Shown here in pieces: positions 24,682 to 33,035 of a stretch of DNA of 64,000 bases. Under the pieces are notes generated by a model that had not been told where the DNA came from, did no database searches, and saw nothing but the letters and a program-made list of their open reading frames with translations. The position numbers were made by a program, and so were the translations under genes. Each line of letters begins with the position of its first letter. Positions within the stretch are counted from its first letter, which is position 1. The stretch comes from an uncultured Actinomycetes bacterium (GTDB lineage Bacteria > Actinomycetota > CADDZG01 > WHSQ01), in assembly GCA_937863385.1 (NCBI GenBank), contig CALMBW010000003.1:86300-150299 (forward strand), read 5' to 3'.

Positions 24682-25883
24682 CCCGCTACTGCCGCCCTTG
24701 CGGCTTTCCGTCCGAAGAACTCCACCAAACGATCGGCGGTTCGAGCCGGGAACTCGAGTTGTGGAGTGTGGCCACAGTCCTCCCATAGCTCCACCCGGGC
24801 GTCGGGGAGCACCTTCGCCATCTTCTTTGCGAAGTTCGGAGAGATCAGCGTGTCGCGACGCCCGTAGATGTAATACGCGGGGGGCTGAAGAGCAGCGACC
24901 CTGGTGAAAAAGCCACTCTCGCCGTACGGCTCATCGAGATAGATGTTCCTGAGCGAAGCGAAGAATGCCATCCGTGCCCGTGGTGACCGCCAGGTGCGGA
25001 GGAAATCGTCTGCCGCAGCCTCGAACCAAGACGCTTCGATGCGAGACGGTTTCGAGAACAAAGTCTTCATCGCTATCTGGATCCGGCGCCGGGGAAGATA
25101 GCCAACCGCTAGCCCCAGCTCTGGCCTCAGAAGGCGAACCAGGCGCAACCCCGGGCGGTACGAGAATGCCGTCGCGGGACAGAGCAGCGCCATCGCGGCG
25201 ACGCGCTCTGGGTATCTGAGTCCAAACTCCTGAGTGATACGCCCACCCATTGAGTTGCCGACGAAATGAGCTTGTTCGATGCCCAGCTCATCCATCCATG
25301 CAGAAACGTGTTCGGCGAACCAGGGGGCGTCGTAACGCCCTCGAGGCTTGGTCGAAGCCCCGAAACCCGGCAGGTCGGGTACGAAAACCTTGAACCGCTC
25401 GGTCAACCCCGGAACTATGGGCAGGAGCGAAGCTTTTGTTCCGCCCAAACCGTGAAGCATCACCAGTGGGGGCAGGTCATCTGAACCGGCTACCACCGTC
25501 GACATCCGATGGTTGCCGTAGACCACGTCCTCGACCCTGTACCTCAAGCCCCCGGCGTCGGGCCTATCGAACAGTGGCTCGAACAACAGCGACTCCTGGA
25601 TACTCCCCCTGATCGAAAGACGACGCGTCGCGAATGCTTCGATCCCCGACAGCCTTCCGGCATCCATGTCGAGCCATGTCGATGGCGCGGTCGAGATGGT
25701 GGTGACCTGTGCTTCGGACGGCTTGTCTACAGAGCACGCTCCATCCGCCACGATCACGTCACGCACCAAACTGCCGATCCTCAGGCGGAACCGTGTATCC
25801 ATCCCCCTCGCACGCTCGGGCAGGAAGCGCGCTGGCAATCCATCAACCGACTGCACGACCGGACCAGAAGCCATCTGAGACAT
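24678..25883 (-). CDS. SCP2-like domain fused to alpha/beta hydrolase
   Basis: 401 residues with two parts. Residues about 28-110 resemble an SCP2 sterol-carrier domain: a strand-rich opening (FRLRIGSLVRDVIVADG), then STWLDMDAGRLSGIEAFATRRLSIRGS, the typical SCP2 end pattern. Residues about 120-401 form an alpha/beta hydrolase with oxyanion HGLGG, nucleophile elbow GNSMGG, Asp in YGRRDTLISP and His in EDCGHTPQLE. It should hydrolyse a bulky lipid ester or ring-cleavage product held near the lipid-binding domain. Its position, converging on the mce operon and beside acyl-CoA dehydrogenases, supports a lipid or steroid role. Confidence 0.88.
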   Translation of the reverse strand: MSQMASGPVVQSVDGLPARFLPERARGMDTRFRLRIGSLVRDVIVADGACSVDKPSEAQVTTISTAPSTWLDMDAGRLSGIEAFATRRLSIRGSIQESLLFEPLFDRPDAGGLRYRVEDVVYGNHRMSTVVAGSDDLPPLVMLHGLGGTKASLLPIVPGLTERFKVFVPDLPGFGASTKPRGRYDAPWFAEHVSAWMDELGIEQAHFVGNSMGGRITQEFGLRYPERVAAMALLCPATAFSYRPGLRLVRLLRPELGLAVGYLPRRRIQIAMKTLFSKPSRIEASWFEAAADDFLRTWRSPRARMAFFASLRNIYLDEPYGESGFFTRVAALQPPAYYIYGRRDTLISPNFAKKMAKVLPDARVELWEDCGHTPQLEFPARTADRLVEFFGRKAARAAVAG

Positions 25884-25957
25884 CCTAGGTGTTACGCACG
25901 GATGAACCCGGCGTTACCAGCGTCTTTCTGCCTAACGTCGCCAGCGTCTTCGGCGGG

Positions 25958-26962
25958 TTACACGAGTAACGCGTCGGCGATGCGCGACAACTGAGCGCTT
26001 GGGTAGCCACGGAATCCCTGAAGCCATTGAGCGCGCTTGTAGTAGCGATGAAGGATGTGTTCCCACGTAAATCCGATACCACCATGCACCTGGATCGACC
26101 GTTCACACGCGAACACAGCAGCTTCGGTTGCTTGCGCTTTCGCTGCCAGCGCGGCGCGGCTCGCCTGCTCGTCGGACTCTGCCACACACCATGCCGCCCA
26201 ATAAGCGAGCGAACGTGCAAGTTCAACTTGAAGATAGGTATCTGCAATCTGATGAGAGACCGCTTGGTAGATGCCGATCGGTTTCCCGAACTGCTGGCGC
26301 TCCTTCACGTACTCGCGCGCAAGGTCGAGGGCCTTCTGCGCTACGCCAACCGCCTCGAGCGCGGCAGCAGCAAGGGCACGCAACTCGATCTGTCTTACCA
26401 ACGCGGCCCCCTCGGTTCCTTCTGCAAGCGGGGTTCCTTCGCCTCCGGGGGCGACCTTCGCGTAGCGGCGCGTCCGATCCATGGTGCTTAGGGGCTCGAT
26501 GGTGCAACTCCCCGACTCGTGCAGCGAGAACGTCGTGGATCCCCCATCGCCCTCAGCTACAACGATCAGGTCGGCGATCGCTCCGTCAGGCACCCGGGCC
26601 AGTGGAGCGGCAACGGTCGCGGTCAACTCACCCGCGGCGACCTTCGCCAGGAGCTCGGGCTGCGTCTCGAGTGCCGGAAGCGCAAGTGCAACCGTCGAGA
26701 AATAAGGGCCGGGGTACAAGGCGTAACCGAGCTCCTCGAGCAGCACCGCCTCGTCCAAGAAAGACATCCCCGCCCCACCGCTACTCTCGGACGCCGACAG
26801 ACCTATCCAACCGAGTTCCGCCATCTCGCGGTGGAGAGACCGGTCCCATCCTTCGTCAGAGTCCGCTAGTTCGACAACCTTGCTTTCCGGCATCTTGCCG
26901 GCGAGGAACCCACGGGCTTGTTCGCGCAACATCTGCTGTTCTTCGGAGAATGCGAAATCCAT
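25958..26962 (-). CDS. Acyl-CoA dehydrogenase, non-catalytic-type subunit
   Basis: 334 residues, short for an acyl-CoA dehydrogenase but still with N-terminal, middle and C-terminal domains (VKERQQFGKPIGIYQAVSHQIAD; QVHGGIGFTWEHILHRYYKRAQW). The C-terminal position that holds the catalytic Glu in the IEAGTSEV-type loop reads RGYPSAQLSR, with no Glu. Such subunits pair with a longer active one in the alpha2-beta2 acyl-CoA dehydrogenases of actinobacterial steroid side-chain degradation (FadE28/FadE29 type). Its partner lies four bases upstream, at 26966-28135. Confidence 0.9.
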   Translation of the reverse strand: MDFAFSEEQQMLREQARGFLAGKMPESKVVELADSDEGWDRSLHREMAELGWIGLSASESSGGAGMSFLDEAVLLEELGYALYPGPYFSTVALALPALETQPELLAKVAAGELTATVAAPLARVPDGAIADLIVVAEGDGGSTTFSLHESGSCTIEPLSTMDRTRRYAKVAPGGEGTPLAEGTEGAALVRQIELRALAAAALEAVGVAQKALDLAREYVKERQQFGKPIGIYQAVSHQIADTYLQVELARSLAYWAAWCVAESDEQASRAALAAKAQATEAAVFACERSIQVHGGIGFTWEHILHRYYKRAQWLQGFRGYPSAQLSRIADALLV

Positions 26963-26965
26963 GCT

Positions 26966-28135
26966 CTATCTGCTCCTTGGGAGACCGAGAACGCGCTCGG
27001 AAACGATGTTGCGCAACACCTCCGACGTCCCGGCCTCTATCGTGTTGCCACGGCTGCGCAGCTGCGCGTACTGCCAGTAGCCGCTCCAGTAGCCGTCTTC
27101 CTCATCGATCTGGGCATCCGGGCCAAGCACTTCGAGCGCAAGTTTCGTCAGGCGCTGGTTGGTCTCGGACCAGTGAAGCTTCGCTATCGATCCCTCCGGC
27201 CCAGGGATACCGGTCTTGACCAAGCCGGTGAGAGCGCGGTAGTTAGTGAACCGCAGACCCTGAAGATCAACCCACAGCTGCGCGATCTTCTCGCGGATAA
27301 CGGGGTCGTCGGCGGGCACCACCCCATCGCTACGCTCGTTCATGGCTGTGGCCACCAGCTTCTTCAACGCAACTTCCAGTCGCGCGGTCAACGCGAATCC
27401 AAGGGTGCCGCGCTCGTGCATCAGCGTCGTCATGGCAACCCGCCACCCGTCGTTGTACTCGCCAAGGATGTTGGCCTTGGGGACACGCGCGTCGTTGAAG
27501 AAGATCTCGTTGAACTCAGGGTCGCCGGTGATCTGCCGCAAGGGACGGACCTCGATCCCCGGGGAGTGCATGTCGACGAGAAGGTAGGTGATGCCGTTGT
27601 GCTTGGGAGCATCGGGGTCGGTCCGCACCATAAGGATGCAGAAATCCGCGATGTGAGCGAAGCTCGACCAGACCTTCTGCCCGTTGATGACGAACTCATC
27701 ACCGTCGAGAACACCCTTGGTCTTGAGGCTGGCAAGGTCACTTCCCGAGCCCGGCTCGGAGAATCCCTGGCACCAGACCTCCTCCCCCGAAAGGATCTTC
27801 TGAAGGTGACGCGACTTCTGCTCGTCGGTCCCGTGAGCGATGATCGTCGGCCCCGCCATCCCTAGCCCGATCACACCGACGTGGTCAGGAGCTTCTGCGC
27901 GCGCTACCTCCTCGAGGTAGATCGCTTGGTAGGTATAAGGGGCGCCACGGCCCCCATACTCTTTGGGCCAGGTGAGCCCGGAATATCCGGCCTCGTAGAG
28001 CTTGGCCGACCACTCCTTAGCCGCCGCCAACTCTCCCCGGCCGATCTGAGGTTCCTCAGCCGGCTTGTTCGTCTCCAGCCACGAGCGCAGTTCCTTACGG
28101 AATGACGCCTCTTCAGGCGTGTCACGGAAATCCAC
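26966..28135 (-). CDS. Acyl-CoA dehydrogenase, catalytic subunit
   Basis: 389 residues with all three family domains: GFSEPGSGSDLASLKT and FVINGQKVWSSFAHIADF (FAD/substrate binding), then the C-terminal helices. The catalytic base is present in IEAGTSEVLRNIVSERVLGLPR. Length and C-terminus resemble FadE29-type subunits, which form heterotetramers with a shorter partner lacking the base. First gene of a two-gene unit. Likely substrate: CoA thioester of a sterol side chain or other branched acyl chain (inference from pairing and from the mce genes nearby). Confidence 0.93.
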   Translation of the reverse strand: MDFRDTPEEASFRKELRSWLETNKPAEEPQIGRGELAAAKEWSAKLYEAGYSGLTWPKEYGGRGAPYTYQAIYLEEVARAEAPDHVGVIGLGMAGPTIIAHGTDEQKSRHLQKILSGEEVWCQGFSEPGSGSDLASLKTKGVLDGDEFVINGQKVWSSFAHIADFCILMVRTDPDAPKHNGITYLLVDMHSPGIEVRPLRQITGDPEFNEIFFNDARVPKANILGEYNDGWRVAMTTLMHERGTLGFALTARLEVALKKLVATAMNERSDGVVPADDPVIREKIAQLWVDLQGLRFTNYRALTGLVKTGIPGPEGSIAKLHWSETNQRLTKLALEVLGPDAQIDEEDGYWSGYWQYAQLRSRGNTIEAGTSEVLRNIVSERVLGLPRSR

Positions 28136-28300
28136 GCCCGGATACTAGACCCTCCGGTCAAGTTCGAAACGCCTTGCGAGGAGGGGTGCCATCCACCCAT
28201 GGCAAGGCTGGGCGGGGTGCGCCGGAACCTAATAAGCTTCCTGGTCCTGGGTGTCACGAGCCACGCGCGTGACCCGTTCGAGATGGGGGAACCAAGACAG

Positions 28301-29212
28301 ATGGGTGGATCGGGAACTTCAACAAGTGGGCTGGGCCGTAACGCCTTCGAGGGCCAAGAGGTCGAGACCGAGATCAGCATCCGGAACCTGACCAAGTCCT
28401 TCGGACCGCAGACGGTTCTCGAAGACATCACCTTCGACGTTCCCAAGGGCGCTATCACCTTGATCCTCGGCCCATCTGGAACGGGTAAGTCGGTCTTCCT
28501 CAAGCACCTCGTGGGTCTGCTCAAGCCCGACCGGGGCGAGATCTGGATCGGCGATAAGAACGTCCCCGCACTGTCCGAGCGCGAGCTCTACCAGGTACGC
28601 CGCAAGTTCGGCGTCCTCTTCCAAGATGGGGCCCTGTTCGGATCGATGAACATCTACGACAACGTCGCCTTCCCACTGCGCGAGCACACCAAGAAGGGCG
28701 AGAAAGAGATCGCCGACATCGTCAACGAGAAGCTGACGATGGTGGGTCTAACGGGGGCCGAGAAGAAACTGCCGGGTGAGATCTCTGGCGGTATGAAGAA
28801 GCGCGCCGGCCTCGCCCGGGCCTTGGTGCTCGATCCCGAGATCATCTTGTTCGACGAGCCCGACTCCGGACTTGACCCCGTTCGTACCGCCTTTTTGAAC
28901 GAGCTGATCATGGACCTGAACGACCAGCTCAAGGCCACATTCATGGTGGTCACCCACGACATCTCCACGGCCCGCAAGGTCAGCGACTTCATCGGGATGC
29001 TCTACCGCCGCAACCTCGTTCGCTTCGGCCCGGCCAAAGAGATGTTCGAGTCCGACATCCCCGTCGTACGCCAGTTCCTGAGTGGCGACACAGAGGGGCC
29101 CATCGGCATGTCCGAAGAGAAAGACGCCACCAAGACCGCGGCCGCAAAGTCCTCCTCGGGCATGACCGCCGATGAGGTAGAAGAGATGGAACGAGCCGCC
29201 GGCGCCCCCTAG
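28301..29212 (+). CDS. Mce-type ABC transporter ATPase (MlaF/MceG-like)
   Basis: 304 residues from the ATG at 28301 (GGGGGAACC upstream); the same frame opens earlier at 28199 with an unconvincing N-terminus. Motifs in order: Walker A GPSGTGKS, Q loop FQDGALFGSMNIYDNV, signature EISGGMKKRAGLARAL, Walker B ILFDEPDSGLDPV, and switch His in VVTHDI. ISGGMKKR is the MlaF/Mkl-type signature. A C-terminal extension of about 40 residues rich in Ala/Lys/Ser may bind a partner. It is predicted to power both YrbE pairs in this window, since no other ATPase gene is present here. Confidence 0.93.
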   Translation: MGGSGTSTSGLGRNAFEGQEVETEISIRNLTKSFGPQTVLEDITFDVPKGAITLILGPSGTGKSVFLKHLVGLLKPDRGEIWIGDKNVPALSERELYQVRRKFGVLFQDGALFGSMNIYDNVAFPLREHTKKGEKEIADIVNEKLTMVGLTGAEKKLPGEISGGMKKRAGLARALVLDPEIILFDEPDSGLDPVRTAFLNELIMDLNDQLKATFMVVTHDISTARKVSDFIGMLYRRNLVRFGPAKEMFESDIPVVRQFLSGDTEGPIGMSEEKDATKTAAAKSSSGMTADEVEEMERAAGAP

Positions 29213-29226
29213 TTCTTACGTAAGAA
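29213..29226. promoter_or_regulatory. 14-bp perfect palindrome after the ATPase gene
   Basis: TTCTTACGTAAGAA is a perfect 14-base palindrome starting immediately after the TAG stop of the ATPase gene and about 110 bases before the second yrbEA. No T-run follows, so it is not an obvious terminator; a dimeric repressor site is possible. No regulator gene is adjacent. Confidence 0.35.
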
Positions 29227-29335
29227 TTGCGCGCCTATCCGACAGATTCTTTACACAGATCCTCCCGATAACCCGTGCGATTTACGTAGTTCGACCCCTA
29301 GGCATGCCTGGCAGCATCCTGTAGCGTCGCTCGGG

Positions 29336-30109
29336 ATGGCCGTTCGAGCTCGCAACCTTGTCGTCGAGACGGGCAACATGTTCTCGATCACCCTGGAGGC
29401 CTTCCGGATCATGTGGAAGCCCCCTTATCCTTGGCGCGAGTTCATCCGTCAGAGTTGGTTCATCGCTAGTGTCTCGATGTTCCCCGCCATGCTCGTGTCC
29501 ATCGCTTTCGGGGCCACGATCGCTCTCCAGGTCGGCAACGTAGCCGCGCAATTGGGGGCCGAATCTCAGACGGGTGCCGCCATGGTCCTCGCCGTCGTGC
29601 GTGAGGCTGCTCCGATCGTCGCAGCTCTGTTGATCGCCGGGGCAGGTGGGTCGGCCATGTGCGCCGACATCGGTTCTCGCAAGATCCGAGACGAGATCTC
29701 GGCGATGGAGGTGCTGGCGGTCAATCCCATCGCCACGTTGGTAGTTCCGCGCATCTGGGCCGCGGTGTTCGTCGCCATGTTGCTCGACGGATTCGTGTCG
29801 GTGGCGGGGATCGCGGGCGGGTACTTCTTCAACGTGATCATCCAGGGTGGAACGCCGGGGGCATACCTAGCGTCGTTCTCGCTGCTTGCCCAGACGGCAG
29901 ACCTCGTCGTCGCCATCTTGAAGGCCGGCATCTTTGGGCTCATCGCCGCGATGGTCGCCGTCTACTTCGGCTTCTACGCCAAAGGCGGTCCCAAGGGGGT
30001 CGGCGACGCCGTGAACCGTTCCGTGGTGGTCACATTCATGCTCGTCTTCTTCGTCAACTTCATCCTGACGGCGCTCTACTTCGCGATCGTTCCGCAGAAG
30101 TACGGCTAG
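29336..30109 (+). CDS. yrbEA: YrbE/MlaE-type permease A, second locus
   Basis: 257 residues, MlaE-family permease, clearly homologous to the product of 15595-16467 (shared VVREAAPI, LLIAGAGGSAMCADIGSRKIRDEISAMEVL and GGPKGVGDAVNRSVV blocks). Five or six membrane helices. It lies 123 bases after the ATPase gene and eight bases before its B partner. No MCE-domain gene is linked to this pair. Confidence 0.93.
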   Translation: MAVRARNLVVETGNMFSITLEAFRIMWKPPYPWREFIRQSWFIASVSMFPAMLVSIAFGATIALQVGNVAAQLGAESQTGAAMVLAVVREAAPIVAALLIAGAGGSAMCADIGSRKIRDEISAMEVLAVNPIATLVVPRIWAAVFVAMLLDGFVSVAGIAGGYFFNVIIQGGTPGAYLASFSLLAQTADLVVAILKAGIFGLIAAMVAVYFGFYAKGGPKGVGDAVNRSVVVTFMLVFFVNFILTALYFAIVPQKYG

Positions 30110-30117
30110 GGGGATAT

Positions 30118-30963
30118 ATGGCGATAGCCGCGCGCAGAGGAGGTATCGCAGGTCGCATGGGCAACCGTGTGGTCGATTCGCTCGCGAACCTCGGCTCACA
30201 GCTCAGCTTCATGGCCAAGTCGCTCGCCGACATCATTCCCGCTTCGCGCCACGTCAGCGAGATCACACGCTTGATCTCGGACATCACGCTGGGGGCCGGC
30301 GCCTTGATCGTCGGGGCGGGCACAGTGGGCGTCATCTTCTTCATGGCATTCTTCACCGGCACCCAAGTTGGACTGGAGGGCTTCAAAGGTCTGCAGCTGA
30401 TCGGGGCCGAGGCCTTCACCGGGTTCGTTTCTGCCTTCGCCAATACGCGCGAGATAACGCCGCTCATCGCCGGCGTCACCCTGGCCGCTCAGGTGGGGGC
30501 CGGCTTCACTGCCGAGCTTGGCGCCATGCGCGTCAACGAAGAGATCGACGCCCTTGAAGTCATGGCGATCCGACCGGTCCCCTACCTCGTTTCCACCCGG
30601 ATCATCGCGGCTCTCGTGGCGATAACTCCCCTGTACCTGATCTCGCTCTTCGCCTCGTACGTGGCCACCGATCTGATCGTGACGAACCTTCTCGGTCTAT
30701 CGGCAGGGACCTACAACCACTACTTCGGGTTGTTCCTGCCACCTATCGACATCCTCTATTCCCTGATCAAGGCTGCCGTGTTCGCGGTTGCCGTCGCACT
30801 TATCCACTGCTACTACGGCTTCAACGCCACCGGCGGTCCTGCAGGTGTCGGCATCGCTGTGGGACGGGCCATCCGCGCCTCCATCGTGGCTGTCAACATC
30901 CTCAACCTGATGCTCTCGGCATTCATGTGGGGTGTCAGCGACACCGTCCGCATCGCCGGCTAG
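30118..30963 (+). CDS. yrbEB: YrbE/MlaE-type permease B, second locus
   Basis: 281 residues starting at an ATG with AGGGGGATAT just before it. It has the same plan as the product of 16483-17307, with the TPLIAGVTLAAQVGAGFTAELG block and the coupling segment MRVNEEIDALEVMAIRPV. The frame is open further upstream (to 29659), but that part lies inside yrbEA and is not a gene. It forms the second permease heterodimer with the preceding gene. Confidence 0.93.
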   Translation: MAIAARRGGIAGRMGNRVVDSLANLGSQLSFMAKSLADIIPASRHVSEITRLISDITLGAGALIVGAGTVGVIFFMAFFTGTQVGLEGFKGLQLIGAEAFTGFVSAFANTREITPLIAGVTLAAQVGAGFTAELGAMRVNEEIDALEVMAIRPVPYLVSTRIIAALVAITPLYLISLFASYVATDLIVTNLLGLSAGTYNHYFGLFLPPIDILYSLIKAAVFAVAVALIHCYYGFNATGGPAGVGIAVGRAIRASIVAVNILNLMLSAFMWGVSDTVRIAG

Positions 30964-30979
30964 CGCCTAACATGACGGG

Positions 30980-31513
30980 ATGGACGAACGTTCGGAGGGC
31001 CGCGGCCGGCTGATCACCGTGCTCGTCGCCGTCATCGGGGTGGCTCTGTCTGCGGTGTTCTTCTCCATGTGGTTGGGAGCGCGTGGGATCAAGGCCGAGG
31101 AAGTCAGCGACTACCTCGATGACGAGATCGAAGCTGCTACCGAAGTCGCAACGAAGGTCGTCACTGCCATCACCACCTACGATGCCACGACGATCGAGGA
31201 TCGCCGAACCGAGCTGCTCGAGCTTTCAACGGGGAGCTTCAGGCAGGATTATGAGGCGTTGCTCGAAGGCGGTCTCGGTGACGCCCTCGAGGACTCAGCG
31301 GTGGAATCAGAGGGTGAGATCGTTGACGGTCCCGACGTGGGCTTCGATTCCAGTGACCGGGCGCTGGCCGTAGCCCGGGTCGTGCAAGACGTCATCTCGC
31401 GCGAGAACCCCGGCGGCCGTACCGTTTTCCTGGTGGTGCGTCTCGGCCTGGTGAAAGAAAACGACGGCTGGAAAGCCGACTCCCTAAAGATCCTCTCCCA
31501 ACAGATCCTCTAG
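30980..31513 (+). CDS. Mce-associated membrane protein (Mam-type), second locus
   Basis: 177 residues: short charged N-terminus (MDERSEGRGR), membrane helix (about 12-32), then an extracytoplasmic region with a helical segment (EVATKVVTAITTYDATTIEDRR) and a closing strand pair ENDGWKADSLKILSQQ. The layout and the DGWK near the end match the Mam-type gene at 24145, so this is the accessory protein of the second locus. It ends in a four-base overlap with the converging oxidoreductase gene. Confidence 0.8.
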   Translation: MDERSEGRGRLITVLVAVIGVALSAVFFSMWLGARGIKAEEVSDYLDDEIEAATEVATKVVTAITTYDATTIEDRRTELLELSTGSFRQDYEALLEGGLGDALEDSAVESEGEIVDGPDVGFDSSDRALAVARVVQDVISRENPGGRTVFLVVRLGLVKENDGWKADSLKILSQQIL

Positions 31514-32514
31514 GTGCCGAAGGTTTCTACTAGGGACTGGTAGTTCTCCATCAGCCGGGCAGGGGTGGGGCCGTACCAAGGGCCGGACACCATCAGTCGA
31601 TCCGCGATCCCCGACCATGCTTTCACCTTGTCCTTGACCTCATCGGCAGGCCCGGCACACGCGATCGCATCGCAGAGTTCGTCGTCGATCAACGACACCA
31701 TCTTGTCTTTGTCCTTCAACTCGAAAGCAGCTCGCAGGTCGGGAACGAGGTGGGCACGGTCGTGGAGCTCGAGGATCGGCGTGTAGGTGCGGGTGGTGGC
31801 ATAGAACGCGATCTGGAGTTTCACCTCGCGACGCGCAAGGTCCACGTCATCCGAGATAGAGATCATGGGCGAAGCGGTCAGGTTGCACTCGTCGGGCTTG
31901 CGCCCCCCGCGTTCGGCCCCCTCGGCGATCGCAGGCTTGATGACCTCCTGCAGATACTTCGGAGAGGCTAGGGGGTGGCCGAGCAATCCGTCCGCCACCT
32001 CACCACAGCAACGTGCCATGACCTTGTTGACCGCGGCGAAGTAGATGGGCACATCGCGCGGAGCCGGTTGCCGGAGCCCCCCGAAGGTAGGCATCGTCAC
32101 GTTGTAGAAGCGTCCCTCGAAAACGACGTCGTCGCCGCGATTGGCGGCGAACACGGTACGCATCACCTTCGCGTACTCGACCAACTTGGGGGCCGGGTGC
32201 TCGAACTTCACCGAGAAGCGGTTCTCGTTGACCCGCTTCACCTGGGTCCCCAATCCACAGATGAAGCGACCCCCCGACAGCTCGTCGAGATCCATCGCCT
32301 CCATCGCCGTGATCGTCGGTGAGCGTGGGAAAGCCAGAGTGATAGCCGTCCCCACATTGATCTTGGATGTTGCTTGGATCGCGATCTGGGCCGTGACGAA
32401 AGATGAGGTGGTCGTCTCGGCAGCCCAGCACGACTCGAAGCCCGCGTCCTCGACCATCTTGGCCATAGGGGCGATCATGCCCATGGGGCCGCCGATCCCG
32501 ATCCCGTAGTCCAC
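31510..32514 (-). CDS. LLM-class flavin/F420-dependent oxidoreductase
   Basis: 334 residues from a GTG preceded by GGAGGT; the frame continues to 32688 but adds only low-quality sequence. It has the luciferase-like TIM barrel: N-terminal DYGIGIGGPMG, the GFESCWAAETTTSSFV region, INVGTAITLAFPRSPTITA and ELSGGRFICGLGTQ. Actinobacterial members mostly use F420 to reduce or oxidise cofactor-bound substrates. The substrate is unknown; the neighbouring lipid genes are the only hint. Confidence 0.9.
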   Translation of the reverse strand: MDYGIGIGGPMGMIAPMAKMVEDAGFESCWAAETTTSSFVTAQIAIQATSKINVGTAITLAFPRSPTITAMEAMDLDELSGGRFICGLGTQVKRVNENRFSVKFEHPAPKLVEYAKVMRTVFAANRGDDVVFEGRFYNVTMPTFGGLRQPAPRDVPIYFAAVNKVMARCCGEVADGLLGHPLASPKYLQEVIKPAIAEGAERGGRKPDECNLTASPMISISDDVDLARREVKLQIAFYATTRTYTPILELHDRAHLVPDLRAAFELKDKDKMVSLIDDELCDAIACAGPADEVKDKVKAWSGIADRLMVSGPWYGPTPARLMENYQSLVETFGT

Positions 32515-32703
32515 GCCTCTACCTCCAGCTAGGTCCGCTCCGGGGCGACTATAAAGGGCCGAAGGCAAGACCCGATGTCCCACTCCCGCAGACCCCGGCC
32601 CGCCGACACGACAGCTCGGAAGTAGGTATAAGGAACCTGGCGCGGGGGACCCTGGGCCGCGGTATGGTGCGCCGCACAGGGCATGCACAGCACAGGAGGA
32701 ACA

Positions 32704-32994
32704 TTGGCCGAGGACCTACTCGACGACGAAGAGATCGAACAGCGCTTGGACGAGCTGGGCGATTGGGAGCGCGAGGAGAACGAGATCCACAAGGTCTACG
32801 AGTTCGACGATTTCGCCTCGGCGATGAAGTTCGTGAACGACGTTGCCAAGATGGCCGACCGCTACGACCATCACCCCGACATGCTGATCAGCTACAACAA
32901 GGTGAAGCTGACCCTAACCACCCACTCCGAGGGTGGCCTCACCTCACTCGATTTCGACCTAGCCAACGACATCGAACAAACCATCGCCCTGTAG
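32704..32994 (+). CDS. 4a-hydroxytetrahydrobiopterin dehydratase (PCD/DCoH)
   Basis: 96 residues from a TTG preceded by AGGAGGA; an in-frame ATG at 32683 lacks a ribosome site. The pterin-4a-carbinolamine dehydratase signature is clear: EIHKVYEFDDFASAMKFV, then DRYDHHPDMLISYNKVKLTLTTH, where the double His and the following His are the active-site residues. It dehydrates the hydroxylated pterin made by aromatic amino acid hydroxylases. No such hydroxylase gene is in the window; stand-alone copies are common and may have another role. Confidence 0.93.
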   Translation: MAEDLLDDEEIEQRLDELGDWEREENEIHKVYEFDDFASAMKFVNDVAKMADRYDHHPDMLISYNKVKLTLTTHSEGGLTSLDFDLANDIEQTIAL

Positions 32995-33035
32995 GAGTCG
33001 CCAACTTTCGATCGTATCGGCTCCCTGCTCCTTAG

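Noticed and set aside
25905-25976. Arms GCGTTAC and GTAACGC about 60 bases apart between the hydrolase and the acyl-CoA dehydrogenase gene
   Set aside because: Large loop, partly inside the coding end; no sign of a mobile element or attachment site.
26128-27219. 363-residue plus-strand frame opposite the acyl-CoA dehydrogenase pair
   Set aside because: Arg/Ser/Pro-rich shadow of well-supported minus-strand genes.
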